A program made the translations under genes and the position numbers. Of a DNA stretch of 64,000 bases, positions 52,601-61,399 are shown in pieces; within the stretch, counting starts at the first letter, position 1, and each line of letters begins with the position of its first letter. The stretch comes from Deltaproteobacteria bacterium. GTDB taxonomy: Bacteria; Desulfobacterota; Desulfobacteria; Desulfobacterales; C00003060. Under the pieces are notes generated by a model that did not search any database, had not been told where the DNA came from, and was given only the letters and a program-made list of their open reading frames with translations. The stretch is from assembly GCA_003647275.1 (NCBI GenBank), contig QMMN01000003.1:61742-125741 (forward strand), in the 5' to 3' direction.

Positions 52601-53885
52601 GATGTTTTTCAATCAAATGAAGCCAGACCTTTATATTGATGACATGGGCCGGATTTACCTGTACCTTCCACTCGCTCGTTGTTCCCTTTAATTCTGGATA
52701 CTGAAACCCTAAATCAATGGCGTGTTGAATAAAAAGGTCCACTAGGTCGCTATCATCACTGTTGAAAATTTCGCTCCCTATATTTTCCAGGGCCTGGAGA
52801 GCAGCCTCTGGAAATTTTTGGATGCTTTGTCCAAGGGCCTCAAAGGTCCTGACAAGCAGATATTCGATATTTTCAGCCTTCTTGGCGTGGAGAATCTCAC
52901 TAAGACAAAGATTTACATTTCCCAAGATTTCTTCATGTATGGATGCAAGGCCCTTGGTCTCCAAAATCTTAAAGAAGCTGAGGAGTTTTTTGATTGACCC
53001 CCCGTGAGTATCGGTTTCAAGGTGCTCAATCCTGTCTGGCAGTTCTTGGTAGGCCTTTACGATATCGCTGAAACTGGGAAGTTCCAGGAGTTTACGCAAT
53101 TCCAACTTCAAATCTCTGCCCTGATCAATCTGGCTTAGCTTCTCCATGAATCCATGGAGTTGCTCATGAGAAATATTTTGAAAAATCGCTTTCCCTTGTT
53201 CGCCTCTATTGGCAAGCCCTCCAACAAACCACTTTGCCGGGTCCTCCTGGTTGAGCCAGTATTGATAAGTGGTCTGCAGTGTCCTGCGAAGCAAGCGGTT
53301 AAAAATAGCGTAATCAAATTCATCTATTTTTAATTGAGATACGACCTGCCCGATTCGCTTGAGCTGATAGTAGCCACTGGCCAAAAGAAAGAATTGCTCA
53401 TCAGGCAAGCTGGCCAGGCGTTCAAAAAGCCTGGAAAGGATCGGCATACAATCTTTGATCCGGCCCCTTCCCTCGCTCATGATCTTTTCAACAAATGAGA
53501 TGATATTCTCCAGGGCGCTGGTTTGCACTTGTTGATCGATTGACAGGGCAAGGCCGTCGAGCCATTCGTTCAAGATAATTTGAACCACCTGAGGCCCTTT
53601 GGGGTGTTCATAATAGAGAGAGAAGTTTCTCAGGGCATAATCGCGCATCTCCTCCACCACATAGCCCCAGTTCTTAAATGGATGGTTCAATTCGCACAGG
53701 AAGGCCTCTGTCTGATGCAGGAGGCCAGGAAGATTTTCAACGACTTCTCTGAGAGGCAGGTACTTGGCATCAATGGTGATGGCACGGTCTGTGGCCTCCA
53801 GATTAACCTGAAGGGCCTTGGAGCTCAGCTTTACAGCAGGCGTCCTTTTCCTTACACAAACCTCTTTAGCAGGCGGGCTTTTCAT
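49656..53885 (-). CDS. PPDK-like protein: long N-terminal region, ATP-grasp and phosphohistidine domains, no PEP barrel
   Basis: This 1409-residue protein has an unrecognised helical N-terminal region of about 900 residues, a PPDK/PEP-synthase type ATP-binding domain (from GGKGYNLVRLAGLKMP, about 930-1270, including LSVRSGS and SGSGVVFTHNPH), and the swivelling domain with the phospho-accepting H1346 in RGGATSHAS. The PEP/pyruvate TIM barrel of PPDK is absent. It may transfer phosphate from ATP to an unknown acceptor. It precedes gap by 62 bp. Related giant proteins are known in Desulfobacterota. Confidence 0.8.
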   Translation of the reverse strand: MKSPPAKEVCVRKRTPAVKLSSKALQVNLEATDRAITIDAKYLPLREVVENLPGLLHQTEAFLCELNHPFKNWGYVVEEMRDYALRNFSLYYEHPKGPQVVQIILNEWLDGLALSIDQQVQTSALENIISFVEKIMSEGRGRIKDCMPILSRLFERLASLPDEQFFLLASGYYQLKRIGQVVSQLKIDEFDYAIFNRLLRRTLQTTYQYWLNQEDPAKWFVGGLANRGEQGKAIFQNISHEQLHGFMEKLSQIDQGRDLKLELRKLLELPSFSDIVKAYQELPDRIEHLETDTHGGSIKKLLSFFKILETKGLASIHEEILGNVNLCLSEILHAKKAENIEYLLVRTFEALGQSIQKFPEAALQALENIGSEIFNSDDSDLVDLFIQHAIDLGFQYPELKGTTSEWKVQVNPAHVINIKVWLHLIEKHPKWSKRLISALIVNLKLAGLYIKDTDLFQKEISLFLNCDIAPVYNLAKQLAKLFPVYFNEINAEGRIRDVSTEIDEILNRKDVLIHFLRKQSHVESNNLLIDFTLEIINFWRSRDKTPLAPFVAPEILSAISERGPYVDGVHEVINALFSKIGIDDPRELLSVDMDIIEKHLSGISDELKKDKQRVHLSIHLLKLLDQKYNLNYFQLEDLIKEAATKGLPRTDRLEKALRGEDLFGRLQGILDYLKRLKQIILSPRQFKISEDIYRKRHIAADIPSMYGTYHERKFDALGLTFRLENLANILFEELIASINLKFLTRTTFFQIADCIHLLVQAMALDGIMVKPLGNYLNLLSHAIEVRRFSFTQYLDIFRGLSHAEQHILNTHFTSIHKENLSQIIRQLGPDKLLPKYHIKQGEAVTEEVINKVSEAFFREIVATTFGFQYLDNFVSKIIHTLSRQSEDLSQDNVDLLLSYDPGSVVSSIHRPLHSIKDPIYLGGKGYNLVRLAGLKMPIPQGFIITTEVFRCLDLISAFRQANEDLKGKILYQVKQLENETNTRLGEPDNPLLLSVRSGSTISLPGMMNTFLNVGINETIVEGLIRKTSNPWFAWDNYRRFLQSWGMFYNMERDLFDTIINEYKAKYDVERKSEFSPGQMREVALAYRQALTDVDVALPDDPYEQLFQAIWQVFYSWNSDKAKTYRDIMGISDDWGTAVIVQHMAYGNLDHQSGSGVVFTHNPHKSLDKVTLWGDYTTGNQGEDVVSGLVKTYSISLEQKMAEGRGQDRALEEAFPEIFRALRDLAKRLVYEKGWSAQEIEFTFEGPTADDLYILQSRDMVVRQMKRYPTFIPTPRLKASLLAKGVGVSGGALCGRIVFSLEDIKGFRNQEPNTPLILIRFDTVPDDIREISAADGLLTSRGGATSHASIVAHQLEKTCVVGCSDLMVYEKEGRGVLNGRTLQCGEFLSIDGQKGFVYKGQHEIQESSVH

Positions 53886-54059
53886 AAAAGCGGCTTTGAA
53901 AAAGGTTATGATTCAACTTTCACAATAGGATTCCTGGAACAATACTTTGAAATTACAATGTGTTAAAGGCAATATCCAGTATTGAGGTATGGGCGCTTTT
54001 CTCGTTTTTGTCAAGGGAAAACAGATGTGCCCCTTTATACCTTGATTTTTCAGGCTATT
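53886..54059. other. Divergent intergenic region PPDK-like / WecA-like genes
   Basis: About 170 bp between divergent genes. It must contain promoters for both, but no clear consensus pair was found by eye. Confidence 0.4.
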
Positions 54060-55967
54060 ATGAATTATGAATATTCACATTATCAATCATCCCCAAAACT
54101 TAATTGTCAAATGGCGCAATTAACCCCTTATATGACCCTATCCGTTCTATCGTTTGTCGTATGTGTTGCTCTGACGCCCATCGTTAAGTGGGGAGCCATA
54201 CGATCCGGATGGGTAGCTGTCCCAAGACAAGATCGATGGCATAAAAAACCAACGGCCCTTCTGGGTGGTATTGCCATCTATTGCGCCGCTGGCCTACCCC
54301 TTTTGTGGTTGGCCGATTTTGGATCCATTATCGAATATGTGCAGCTCCATTCTTCCAAGTCTGCACCCCCTTCCTACATCGCCGTGGCATGGCTTGGCAT
54401 AACCATCCTTTTTATCCTTGGTCTTTTTGACGATCTCTTCCGTTTCCGACCACAAAACAAGTTGATCCTCCAGATCATGGTGGCTGCCATGGTTGCATTT
54501 CTGGGCTATCGGCTCCAATGGATGTCATCGCTGACGGCAGACACAATCATTACCATCGTCTGGATTGTGGGTATCACCAATGCTTTCAACCTGATAGACA
54601 ATATGGACGGACTCTGCGCTGGAACCGGCCTCATCGCTGCTGCGTTCTTCTCCTACCTGTATTTTAACGAAGGCTCCCTCCAGCTCCTGAGTGTCTCCGT
54701 TCTTCTGGCAGGTGCCTTAGCCGCTTTTTTGATATATAACTTCCACCCGGCCTCCATCTTTATGGGAGATTGCGGAAGTTTGCCCATAGGATTTACGCTT
54801 GCCATCCTTTGCTTGCACCCTTTCACTGCATCACGGCATTTTAGCATATCTACGTACGCTGTTCCGGTCCTTGTCCTGATGGTTCCCATCTTTGATACCA
54901 CCATGGTGACCACCATTCGTCTTTTAAGCGGCCGAAAGCCTTCCATGGGAGGACGAGACCACACCTCACACCGCCTGGTGCTCATGGGTTTCAGTGAAAG
55001 AGGCGCAGCCCTCTTCTTGTATGGAACAGCTCTCTTGTCAGGACTGGCGGCAGTCTTTGTTCAACAACACGACTCCCTGGCGGCACCCACCGTCATCATA
55101 CCCCTTCTGTTGTCTGTGATCCTGATGGGTATTTATCTGGCCCAGATCAGGGTCTACCCAGAAAAGGAGTTTTCTGTCCTTCGGGAAGGTCGTTTTACGC
55201 CTATCATCTTTGAAATAACGTTTAGGCGTCAGATATTTCATGTAATCCTAGACCTCGTCCTTGTTTCCTTTGCCTATTATCTATCCTACCGGGTTCGCTT
55301 TGGCCTTACCCCTGAATTCAACGCCTTTTTCACGGTCTTTTTGAAATCCCTCCCTGCGATTATCATATGCAAGTTTATAGCTTTTTTTTCAGCAGGCGTC
55401 TATCGAGGCATGTGGCGCTATATGGGACTGAGCGATGTCTTCGTGTATCTTAAGGCCAGCGTCCTGGGGACCCTCCTCTCTCTGGCGGCCGTGACCTATA
55501 TCTACCGATTTGCCTCCTTTTCCAAAGGGGTCTTTCTTATTGATTGGTTCTTGACCACAGCGTTTTTGGTCGGATCCCGGGTCTCATTCCGCTCTTTCAG
55601 GGAGTTCATGAAGCATAAGGCCTTAAAGGGAGAAAAGGTTCTGATCTATGGTGCTGGACAGGGGGGGCAGGTGTTGCTGCGGGAAGTCTTGGAAAACCAT
55701 CGTTTGGCTATTAAGCCTATTGGGTTTATTGACGATGATACCAGGAAGGTGGGAAAACGGCTCCATGGCTATCCCGTAATGGGAACCGGGGCCAATCTTG
55801 AAAACATCCTGGAAAAGGTACCTGTCAACGGGCTGGTTATCTCATGTCGAAATATGGCTGAGGAAAATCAAAAGAGGCTTATCGATCTATGTCGCACCAA
55901 AGGAATTTTTTTGAAGCGTTTTATTGTCAATCTCCAAGATGTTGATCTTGAAGAGGGCCTATCATGA
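54060..55967 (+). CDS. WecA/MraY-family phosphosugar transferase fused to CapD-like N-terminal module
   Basis: From ATG 54060 the protein has 635 residues (ATG 54111 or TTG 53982 also possible). Residues 20-340 match polyprenyl-phosphate HexNAc-1-P transferases: LFDDLFRFRPQNKL, NAFNLIDNMDGLCAG and FMGDCGSLPIG. Then come four membrane helices and a Rossmann-like domain VLIYGAGQGGQ...GFIDDD of the CapD/FlaA1 N-terminal type, without the SDR catalytic domain. It would start a lipid-linked glycan and sense or make a nucleotide sugar. It overlaps tsaD by 4 bp. Confidence 0.78.
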   Translation: MNYEYSHYQSSPKLNCQMAQLTPYMTLSVLSFVVCVALTPIVKWGAIRSGWVAVPRQDRWHKKPTALLGGIAIYCAAGLPLLWLADFGSIIEYVQLHSSKSAPPSYIAVAWLGITILFILGLFDDLFRFRPQNKLILQIMVAAMVAFLGYRLQWMSSLTADTIITIVWIVGITNAFNLIDNMDGLCAGTGLIAAAFFSYLYFNEGSLQLLSVSVLLAGALAAFLIYNFHPASIFMGDCGSLPIGFTLAILCLHPFTASRHFSISTYAVPVLVLMVPIFDTTMVTTIRLLSGRKPSMGGRDHTSHRLVLMGFSERGAALFLYGTALLSGLAAVFVQQHDSLAAPTVIIPLLLSVILMGIYLAQIRVYPEKEFSVLREGRFTPIIFEITFRRQIFHVILDLVLVSFAYYLSYRVRFGLTPEFNAFFTVFLKSLPAIIICKFIAFFSAGVYRGMWRYMGLSDVFVYLKASVLGTLLSLAAVTYIYRFASFSKGVFLIDWFLTTAFLVGSRVSFRSFREFMKHKALKGEKVLIYGAGQGGQVLLREVLENHRLAIKPIGFIDDDTRKVGKRLHGYPVMGTGANLENILEKVPVNGLVISCRNMAEENQKRLIDLCRTKGIFLKRFIVNLQDVDLEEGLS

Positions 55968-57016
55968 GAGTGCTGGGAATCGAAACCTCTTGCGATGAGA
56001 CGGCTGCGGCCGTGGTATCTGACGGATATGTCATCTTATCAAATGTGGTCTGGTCCCAGGTAGCCACCCACCATCCTTATGGCGGTGTCGTACCGGAACT
56101 GGCCTCCCGAAAACATATAGAAAAAATCGTTCCTGTGGTTGAAAAGGCCCTTGCGGATTCTGGTGAAGATTCAAATAGCCTTGATGGTGTTGCAGTCACC
56201 TGTGGTCCTGGCCTGGTGGGGGCACTTCTTGTAGGACTCTCCTTTGCCAAGGCCTTTGCCTATGCCAGGGGGCTTCCCATAACAGGGGTGAACCACCTGC
56301 ATGGGCATATTGCCTCGGTTTACTTGCAGCCAGACCCGCCACCTTTCCCTTTTGTGGCACTCCTGGCCTCTGGGGGGCATACGAACCTTTACTATGTGGC
56401 AGGGCCTATGGACTTTGAACATATGGGCCAAACCAGAGACGATGCTGCTGGCGAAGCCTTTGACAAGGTGGCAAAAATCCTCGGGTTAGGATATCCGGGG
56501 GGGATGGTTATTGACCAGCTTGCCCAACAAGGAGATCCAGAACGGATACGCTTTCCACGAGCATTCCTTGACAAAAGCGGCTTTGATTTCAGCTTTAGCG
56601 GCGTCAAAACTGCCGTGGCACGTTATGTACAAAGAGAAAAAGAGGACAGTTCCAAAAGGATTCAGGATATTGCAGCCGGGTTTCAGGAAGCGGTGGTTGA
56701 CGTGCTGGTTCAAAAGGGGATTTCAGCTGTCAAGGCCAAGGGGTGTCAACACTTGGCCCTGGTGGGGGGTGTGGCCTCAAACCGCAGGCTTCGAGAGCGG
56801 ATCAAAGAAGCAACGCAGGAGGCTGGCATTGCAGTCCACATCCCACCCCCCGAGCTTTGCACTGATAACGCGGCCATGATTGCCGCCATAGGCGACTACC
56901 AGCTCTCTCACGGAGAAAATTCATCCCTGGATTTAGATGTCTACTCCAAGACGAGCCATTCCGGACGCCCACAAGCCCTCGCGCAACCGGGCAACCTAAG
57001 ACTGCCAAATATTTGA
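55964..57016 (+). CDS. tsaD: tRNA N6-adenosine threonylcarbamoyltransferase
   Basis: This 350-residue ASKHA-fold protein transfers the threonylcarbamoyl group to A37 of ANN-decoding tRNAs. Signatures are GIETSCDETAAAVV at the start, GVVPELASRKH, the metal-binding GVNHLHGHI, SGGHTNLYY, and SFSGVKTAV. Its ATG overlaps the stop of the WecA-like gene (ATGA), so it is translated together with it. TsaB, TsaC and TsaE are not in this window. A 20-residue Pro/Gln-rich tail ends the protein. Confidence 0.96.
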   Translation: MRVLGIETSCDETAAAVVSDGYVILSNVVWSQVATHHPYGGVVPELASRKHIEKIVPVVEKALADSGEDSNSLDGVAVTCGPGLVGALLVGLSFAKAFAYARGLPITGVNHLHGHIASVYLQPDPPPFPFVALLASGGHTNLYYVAGPMDFEHMGQTRDDAAGEAFDKVAKILGLGYPGGMVIDQLAQQGDPERIRFPRAFLDKSGFDFSFSGVKTAVARYVQREKEDSSKRIQDIAAGFQEAVVDVLVQKGISAVKAKGCQHLALVGGVASNRRLRERIKEATQEAGIAVHIPPPELCTDNAAMIAAIGDYQLSHGENSSLDLDVYSKTSHSGRPQALAQPGNLRLPNI

Positions 57017-57109
57017 CACCTTTTTCCTTGACATATAAGTCTATTTCTTCATATTCTACCCTCTACAAAAAGGGACTTCTTAACAACAGCCAACCAAGGG
57101 GAGTTACAA

Positions 57110-58453
57110 TTGAAACAGACTGATTCTTCGACCTTAAAATCATGGATTGAGTTAAACCGGCTCGTAAGCGAAAAGAAGAACTTGGAGGAATTGCTCCACG
57201 ATAGAGTCACAGGCCTTCCAACGATTCCTCTCCTTTTTAATGAGATTGAAACGCTCCTAAAAGCACACGACCAAGTGGGTTTACTCTGCGTAAACGTGGT
57301 TAAGTATAGCAAAATCGAAGAAATTTACGGTTATAAAATGTTTGACAAGGTCATGAAAATGGTGGCCGATATCATTAAGTCGCTACTTGGAGGATCACTT
57401 AGAGAGGCCGATGTGATATCCCAGCTCATGATAAGCGGCAACACATTTGCCATCCTCCTTTCACCACCCCGTAAGCAGACAGAACTTAAAAAAGAGGACC
57501 TTCTAAAGATTAAAAAAAGGATAAGCTCGAAAATAACGGACGCCATTCGAGACTCCCTTGATTATGCATTATTTCAAAAATTTGGGTGCTACGTGGGAAA
57601 TGCAATCCTCTATTACGACAAAAATGTCCGTCTCGAACGCCTCCTTTATACTGCTCTGGAGGAGGCACTCGAAGATTCGGCATCTGAAAAAGACAAAGAT
57701 GCCAAAAGAAGGATAAAGGAACTTAAAAAGATCATTGAAGAAGAGGAGATTTACACCCTCTTTCATCCAATCGTTAAGCTTCCGGAATATAAGGTCATAG
57801 GATACGAAGCCTTAAGTAGGGGACCAGGGAGAGGGGAATTCGAAAGGCCCGATAAACTGTTCAAGGTCGCCTATGAAAGTGATTTGCTTGTCGAGCTTGA
57901 ACGACTCTGTAGAAAAAAGACTTTACTCGCGGCGGCCAATATGAAGCCCGGACACATGCTTTTCTTAAATGTTGAGCCCGATTCGGTAAACGACCCCGAC
58001 CTAAGACAAATAGCGGCTTCCACCCTCTTGCTCGATTCCAGCTTAACCCCTGATCATATCGTATTAGAGATTACAGAGCGTTCGGCCATTATGGATTTTT
58101 CAGCCTTTAGAGGTGTGCTTGAATACTTCCGTGCTTTAGGCTTTAAAATAGCCATCGACGATGGAGGTGCAGGTTATGCAACCCTTCAATCCATCATTGA
58201 GCTAAAACCCGACTTTATAAAGCTTGATATGTCCCTCATTCGAGACATCGACTCGGACAATGTCAAACAACAACTGGTAAAAGCCCTAAAAAACTTTAGC
58301 CAAGAAACGGGTGTAAGTATGATCGCCGAGGGCATTGAAACCAAAGCCGAGTTAAAAACTCTGTTGAACATGGACATAAAGTTGGGTCAGGGGTACGTTT
58401 TTGCGTATCCAAGCGAACCGTTTCCAAAAATCAGGAAAAATATCGTTACTTAA
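57110..58453 (+). CDS. EAL-domain cyclic-di-GMP phosphodiesterase with degenerate GGDEF
   Basis: This 447-residue protein starts at TTG 57110 behind AGGGGAG. Residues 30-190 resemble a GGDEF domain but the active motif is replaced (SGNTFAILL), so it should be inactive as a cyclase. The EAL domain (about 205-445) keeps YEALSR, FLNVEPDS, LEITERSAI, AIDDGGAGYATL and IAEGIETKAEL, which include the metal-binding Glu/Asn/Asp residues, so hydrolysis is likely. No membrane helix; it may respond to intracellular cues through the degenerate domain. Confidence 0.85.
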   Translation: MKQTDSSTLKSWIELNRLVSEKKNLEELLHDRVTGLPTIPLLFNEIETLLKAHDQVGLLCVNVVKYSKIEEIYGYKMFDKVMKMVADIIKSLLGGSLREADVISQLMISGNTFAILLSPPRKQTELKKEDLLKIKKRISSKITDAIRDSLDYALFQKFGCYVGNAILYYDKNVRLERLLYTALEEALEDSASEKDKDAKRRIKELKKIIEEEEIYTLFHPIVKLPEYKVIGYEALSRGPGRGEFERPDKLFKVAYESDLLVELERLCRKKTLLAAANMKPGHMLFLNVEPDSVNDPDLRQIAASTLLLDSSLTPDHIVLEITERSAIMDFSAFRGVLEYFRALGFKIAIDDGGAGYATLQSIIELKPDFIKLDMSLIRDIDSDNVKQQLVKALKNFSQETGVSMIAEGIETKAELKTLLNMDIKLGQGYVFAYPSEPFPKIRKNIVT

Positions 58454-58483
58454 CCCATCTCATCTCGCTAAAGCCTTGTATAT

Positions 58484-59386
58484 TTAAAAACCTTTCGGCT
58501 TATATCTTTCTTGTGCCAAAGCTGGATTTGCGTAGCAAAAAAGGCAATTGTGGAAGCAAGGATGAAAGCGGTATGAGCCGATGTCCTTGGAAACCTTACA
58601 CCCGCATCCCTTTTTAACCCGCTGTCCGTGATCAGTCTCCAGGGAAACCTTCCCGCCGTAAAGTTTTATCAGGAGATCGCTTGTTATGCATGAACTCCTG
58701 CGGACGCGAGACTGTGGAGGAAGCCTGTCCAAAATCTCTTTCTCACAGCAAGTGTAAAGAGATATACCCCGCCGAGTAAGCTTGTCCTCCATATCTAGAA
58801 TGATCTCCAACTTTCTTTCAAGGGGCGGATCATGAAAAGAAAAATCTGACAGCCTTGAAATCCTTTTTTGAATCTTGGGATAGTGATCCATAAAACTCGT
58901 AATGCATCGCTTGACCCCGCACATTGCTGCCATGTCAGCAATCAGCTCAAAGTGCTGGAGGTTGTCTTGCAGTCGCCCCCTGTCAATCCGGTAAAAACAT
59001 ATGGGGTCAAAACGCCACTGTATGCTCTCTGGCATGAAGTGCTCACACAGGTATCTTAACTGCCCGAACCGATCCTTCAGGGAGGGTACATTGGGTTCCA
59101 AAATGGGTACTGCGGAATTGATGGTAAAATTGAAGGCGAGATGATATCCCATCTTTTCTAACTTTTTGGCATAGTTTCCCTTGATGAAAGGGCCAAAGTT
59201 CTTGGACCAAAAGACAAAACTGTGCACAAAACCGGGCGCTGTACGAACCGTTGACACCTTATGGTTAAAGGGGTTGAAAACTTCAAAATAACCCCTTTTC
59301 ACCTGGGCCATGAACCAATCCATGTAAAAAGCTGGTATGTCGGTTCGTCTTGAAGCGGAAATTACGATGTTTTCTTCCTGATCCAT
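58484..59386 (-). CDS. DUF1848 protein with C-terminal radical-SAM-like cysteine motif
   Basis: This 300-residue protein begins VISASRRTDIPAFY, the DUF1848 signature, and contains FVFWSKN and DPICFYR. Near the C-terminus GCGCKVSKDIG is followed by CFHNCLFCYANP, a CX3CX2C motif as used for the 4Fe-4S cluster of radical SAM enzymes, here located at the far end of the protein. The reaction is unknown. It converges on the EAL gene and diverges from the EamA gene. Confidence 0.85.
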   Translation of the reverse strand: MDQEENIVISASRRTDIPAFYMDWFMAQVKRGYFEVFNPFNHKVSTVRTAPGFVHSFVFWSKNFGPFIKGNYAKKLEKMGYHLAFNFTINSAVPILEPNVPSLKDRFGQLRYLCEHFMPESIQWRFDPICFYRIDRGRLQDNLQHFELIADMAAMCGVKRCITSFMDHYPKIQKRISRLSDFSFHDPPLERKLEIILDMEDKLTRRGISLYTCCEKEILDRLPPQSRVRRSSCITSDLLIKLYGGKVSLETDHGQRVKKGCGCKVSKDIGSYRFHPCFHNCLFCYANPALAQERYKPKGF

Positions 59387-59434
59387 ACGTTGAAATCTAT
59401 TCCGTCGTTTAGCCGGCTGTGTTAGAAGATAAGG

Positions 59435-60307
59435 ATGAACTGGTTTGTGCTATCCTTGGCCTGCGCGTATTTTATGTCCACAAGCGAGGTCTTTTCAAAG
59501 CTCTTAATGCGAGACAATGACGAGTGGACAACAGGCTGCGGCATGGTATTGGTGTCATTCCCCTTCCTAGTGCCCCTCCTGATAGGAAGGGATTCGTTGC
59601 CGTTGAGTTGGGATCTAATCGCCCTCATGGGTTTCCTGCTTCCCTTTGAGATCCTTGCCTATTATATATATCTCAGTGCGATCAGAATAGCCCCCCTGTC
59701 CCTTAGTATTCCGTATTTGAGTTTTACGCCTGTCTTTGCCATCCTCACAGCTGCCTTCTTGTTGCAAGAGAGAATATCTCTTCAGGGCTTCCTTGGTATA
59801 CTCATGGTCACGGTCGGTGCCTATGTGTTGAACATCGAACGCTTTGTGCATCATCCCCTCGCCCCATTCAAGGCGATCTTTAAGTCTTCCGGCTCCCGGC
59901 GTATGCTTATAGTAGCCCTTATCTGGAGCCTGACATCCACCCTGGGAAAAAAGGGTGTTCAGCTTTCTGATCCTGTATTCTTCGGGGTTTTTTACACATT
60001 ATCCGTGTCCATTCCTATGCTGGCTATTGCAGGCTGGCGCATCAAGCGTGGTGTGACAACGGTCAACTTAAAAGGTCGAAATTCGATCTGGCTCCTACTG
60101 GGAGGATTGGTGACGGCACTGGCCACGATCTCCCACTTTCATGCCATCCAACTCGCCCCGGTTTCCTACATGATTGCTGTCAAAAGGACCAGCCTGATCT
60201 TCAGCGTTCTGTATGGCGGTTTGATATTCAAGGAAGAACACATCAGGCTCAGGCTTCTGGGAACCAGCATCATGTTATCCGGTGTGGTTATTTTGTATCT
60301 TGCCTAA
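59435..60307 (+). CDS. EamA/DMT-family permease
   Basis: This 290-residue protein has about ten membrane helices in two EamA repeats (residues 2-140 and 155-290), each ending in the typical LQERISL/FKEEHIRL pattern. Family members export amino acids, metabolites or carry nucleotide sugars. The N-terminal LACAYFMSTSEVFSK half and the C-terminal VSYMIAVKRTSLIFS half are well kept. Substrate is unknown. It is divergent from the DUF1848 gene by 48 bp. Confidence 0.85.
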   Translation: MNWFVLSLACAYFMSTSEVFSKLLMRDNDEWTTGCGMVLVSFPFLVPLLIGRDSLPLSWDLIALMGFLLPFEILAYYIYLSAIRIAPLSLSIPYLSFTPVFAILTAAFLLQERISLQGFLGILMVTVGAYVLNIERFVHHPLAPFKAIFKSSGSRRMLIVALIWSLTSTLGKKGVQLSDPVFFGVFYTLSVSIPMLAIAGWRIKRGVTTVNLKGRNSIWLLLGGLVTALATISHFHAIQLAPVSYMIAVKRTSLIFSVLYGGLIFKEEHIRLRLLGTSIMLSGVVILYLA

Positions 60308-60424
60308 CCTGATTATATATCGTTGTCAGTAGTCTGTCGAAAAGGTCATAAGAATTCGGGCAATTGAAGATCCCTGCAGCTCGTTTTTGCAGTTCGAGAG
60401 GAGAGGTGTTTTTTTCTCTTTGAC

Positions 60425-61399
60425 CTACTCTTTAATGGGTGACCTTGATTCCCTCTTTAGAGGCAGTGGCTTCGATGGGAAGACGAGTGATGTCAAAACG
60501 CCTATCAGTAAACCTCCCAGGACAACAAATAAACTGACCATCGCTGAAATATGGCATATTCCACATACTCCCAGTAGCATTTTCACCCCAATATAGACCA
60601 GAATACCTATCACAGCCTTCTCAAGATGAATCAATCTCCTCTTAGCAGCGCTTAACAAAAAGTAAAGCGACCTGAGTCCCAGTATGGCGAATATATTTGA
60701 CGTGTAAATCAGGAATGGCACCCGAGTCACGGCAATTACCGCTGGGACTGAATCAAAGGCAAACATGACGTCTGCTACTTCTATGCATACCAAACATAGA
60801 AATAATGGTGTAACCGCAAGACTGTCCCCGACTTTGGTTAAGAACTTGTGCCCCTCAAGTTTGGTATGTACGGGAAGAACCCTCTTCGTATAACGGACGC
60901 TCCAATGATTGGTATAGTCTGTGATTTCCTCTTTACCTTGTTTCATATTCTGCCATATCTTCCATGCAGTCCATAAGACGAACAATCCAAATAATGCAAG
61001 CACCCATTCACCCAGCCATAATAGAGATGTCCCGGCTGCAATAAAAACGAACCTCATAATGATAGCTCCGATTATACCGTAATACAGGACCCTGTGCTGA
61101 TACTTGTCTGCAATAGAAAAGCTTGCAAAAATCGCCATAAACACGAACAGATTATCTATTGCCAAGGATTTTTCAAGGAAGTACCCCGCCAAAAACAAGG
61201 ACATTTGCTCGGTTCCCCGAGTATAGGCCACATATACAGCAAACGCCAGTGATACAGCCACCCATATTGCAGACCAGATGGCAGCATTTTTTAAGCTGAT
61301 GGGCTTATCTTCTGAGTGACTCTTCAAATCAATGATTAAAAACATAATCACAATCACTATGAATATTGCAGCACTTAACAGATCTATATTATTCATCAT
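60425..61399 (-). CDS. TerC/Alx-family integral membrane protein
   Basis: A start at ATG 61399 or 61396, just after GGAGACT, gives 324-325 residues with seven to nine membrane helices; upstream ATGs give a longer but less natural N-terminus. The acidic membrane motifs SLAIDNLFVF and VCIEVADVMFAFDSVPA are the TerC hallmark, thought to bind metal ions. Relatives (Alx, YkoY) export manganese or assist in metal loading of exported proteins. No yybP-ykoY riboswitch was recognised upstream. Confidence 0.9.
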   Translation of the reverse strand: MMNNIDLLSAAIFIVIVIMFLIIDLKSHSEDKPISLKNAAIWSAIWVAVSLAFAVYVAYTRGTEQMSLFLAGYFLEKSLAIDNLFVFMAIFASFSIADKYQHRVLYYGIIGAIIMRFVFIAAGTSLLWLGEWVLALFGLFVLWTAWKIWQNMKQGKEEITDYTNHWSVRYTKRVLPVHTKLEGHKFLTKVGDSLAVTPLFLCLVCIEVADVMFAFDSVPAVIAVTRVPFLIYTSNIFAILGLRSLYFLLSAAKRRLIHLEKAVIGILVYIGVKMLLGVCGICHISAMVSLFVVLGGLLIGVLTSLVFPSKPLPLKRESRSPIKE

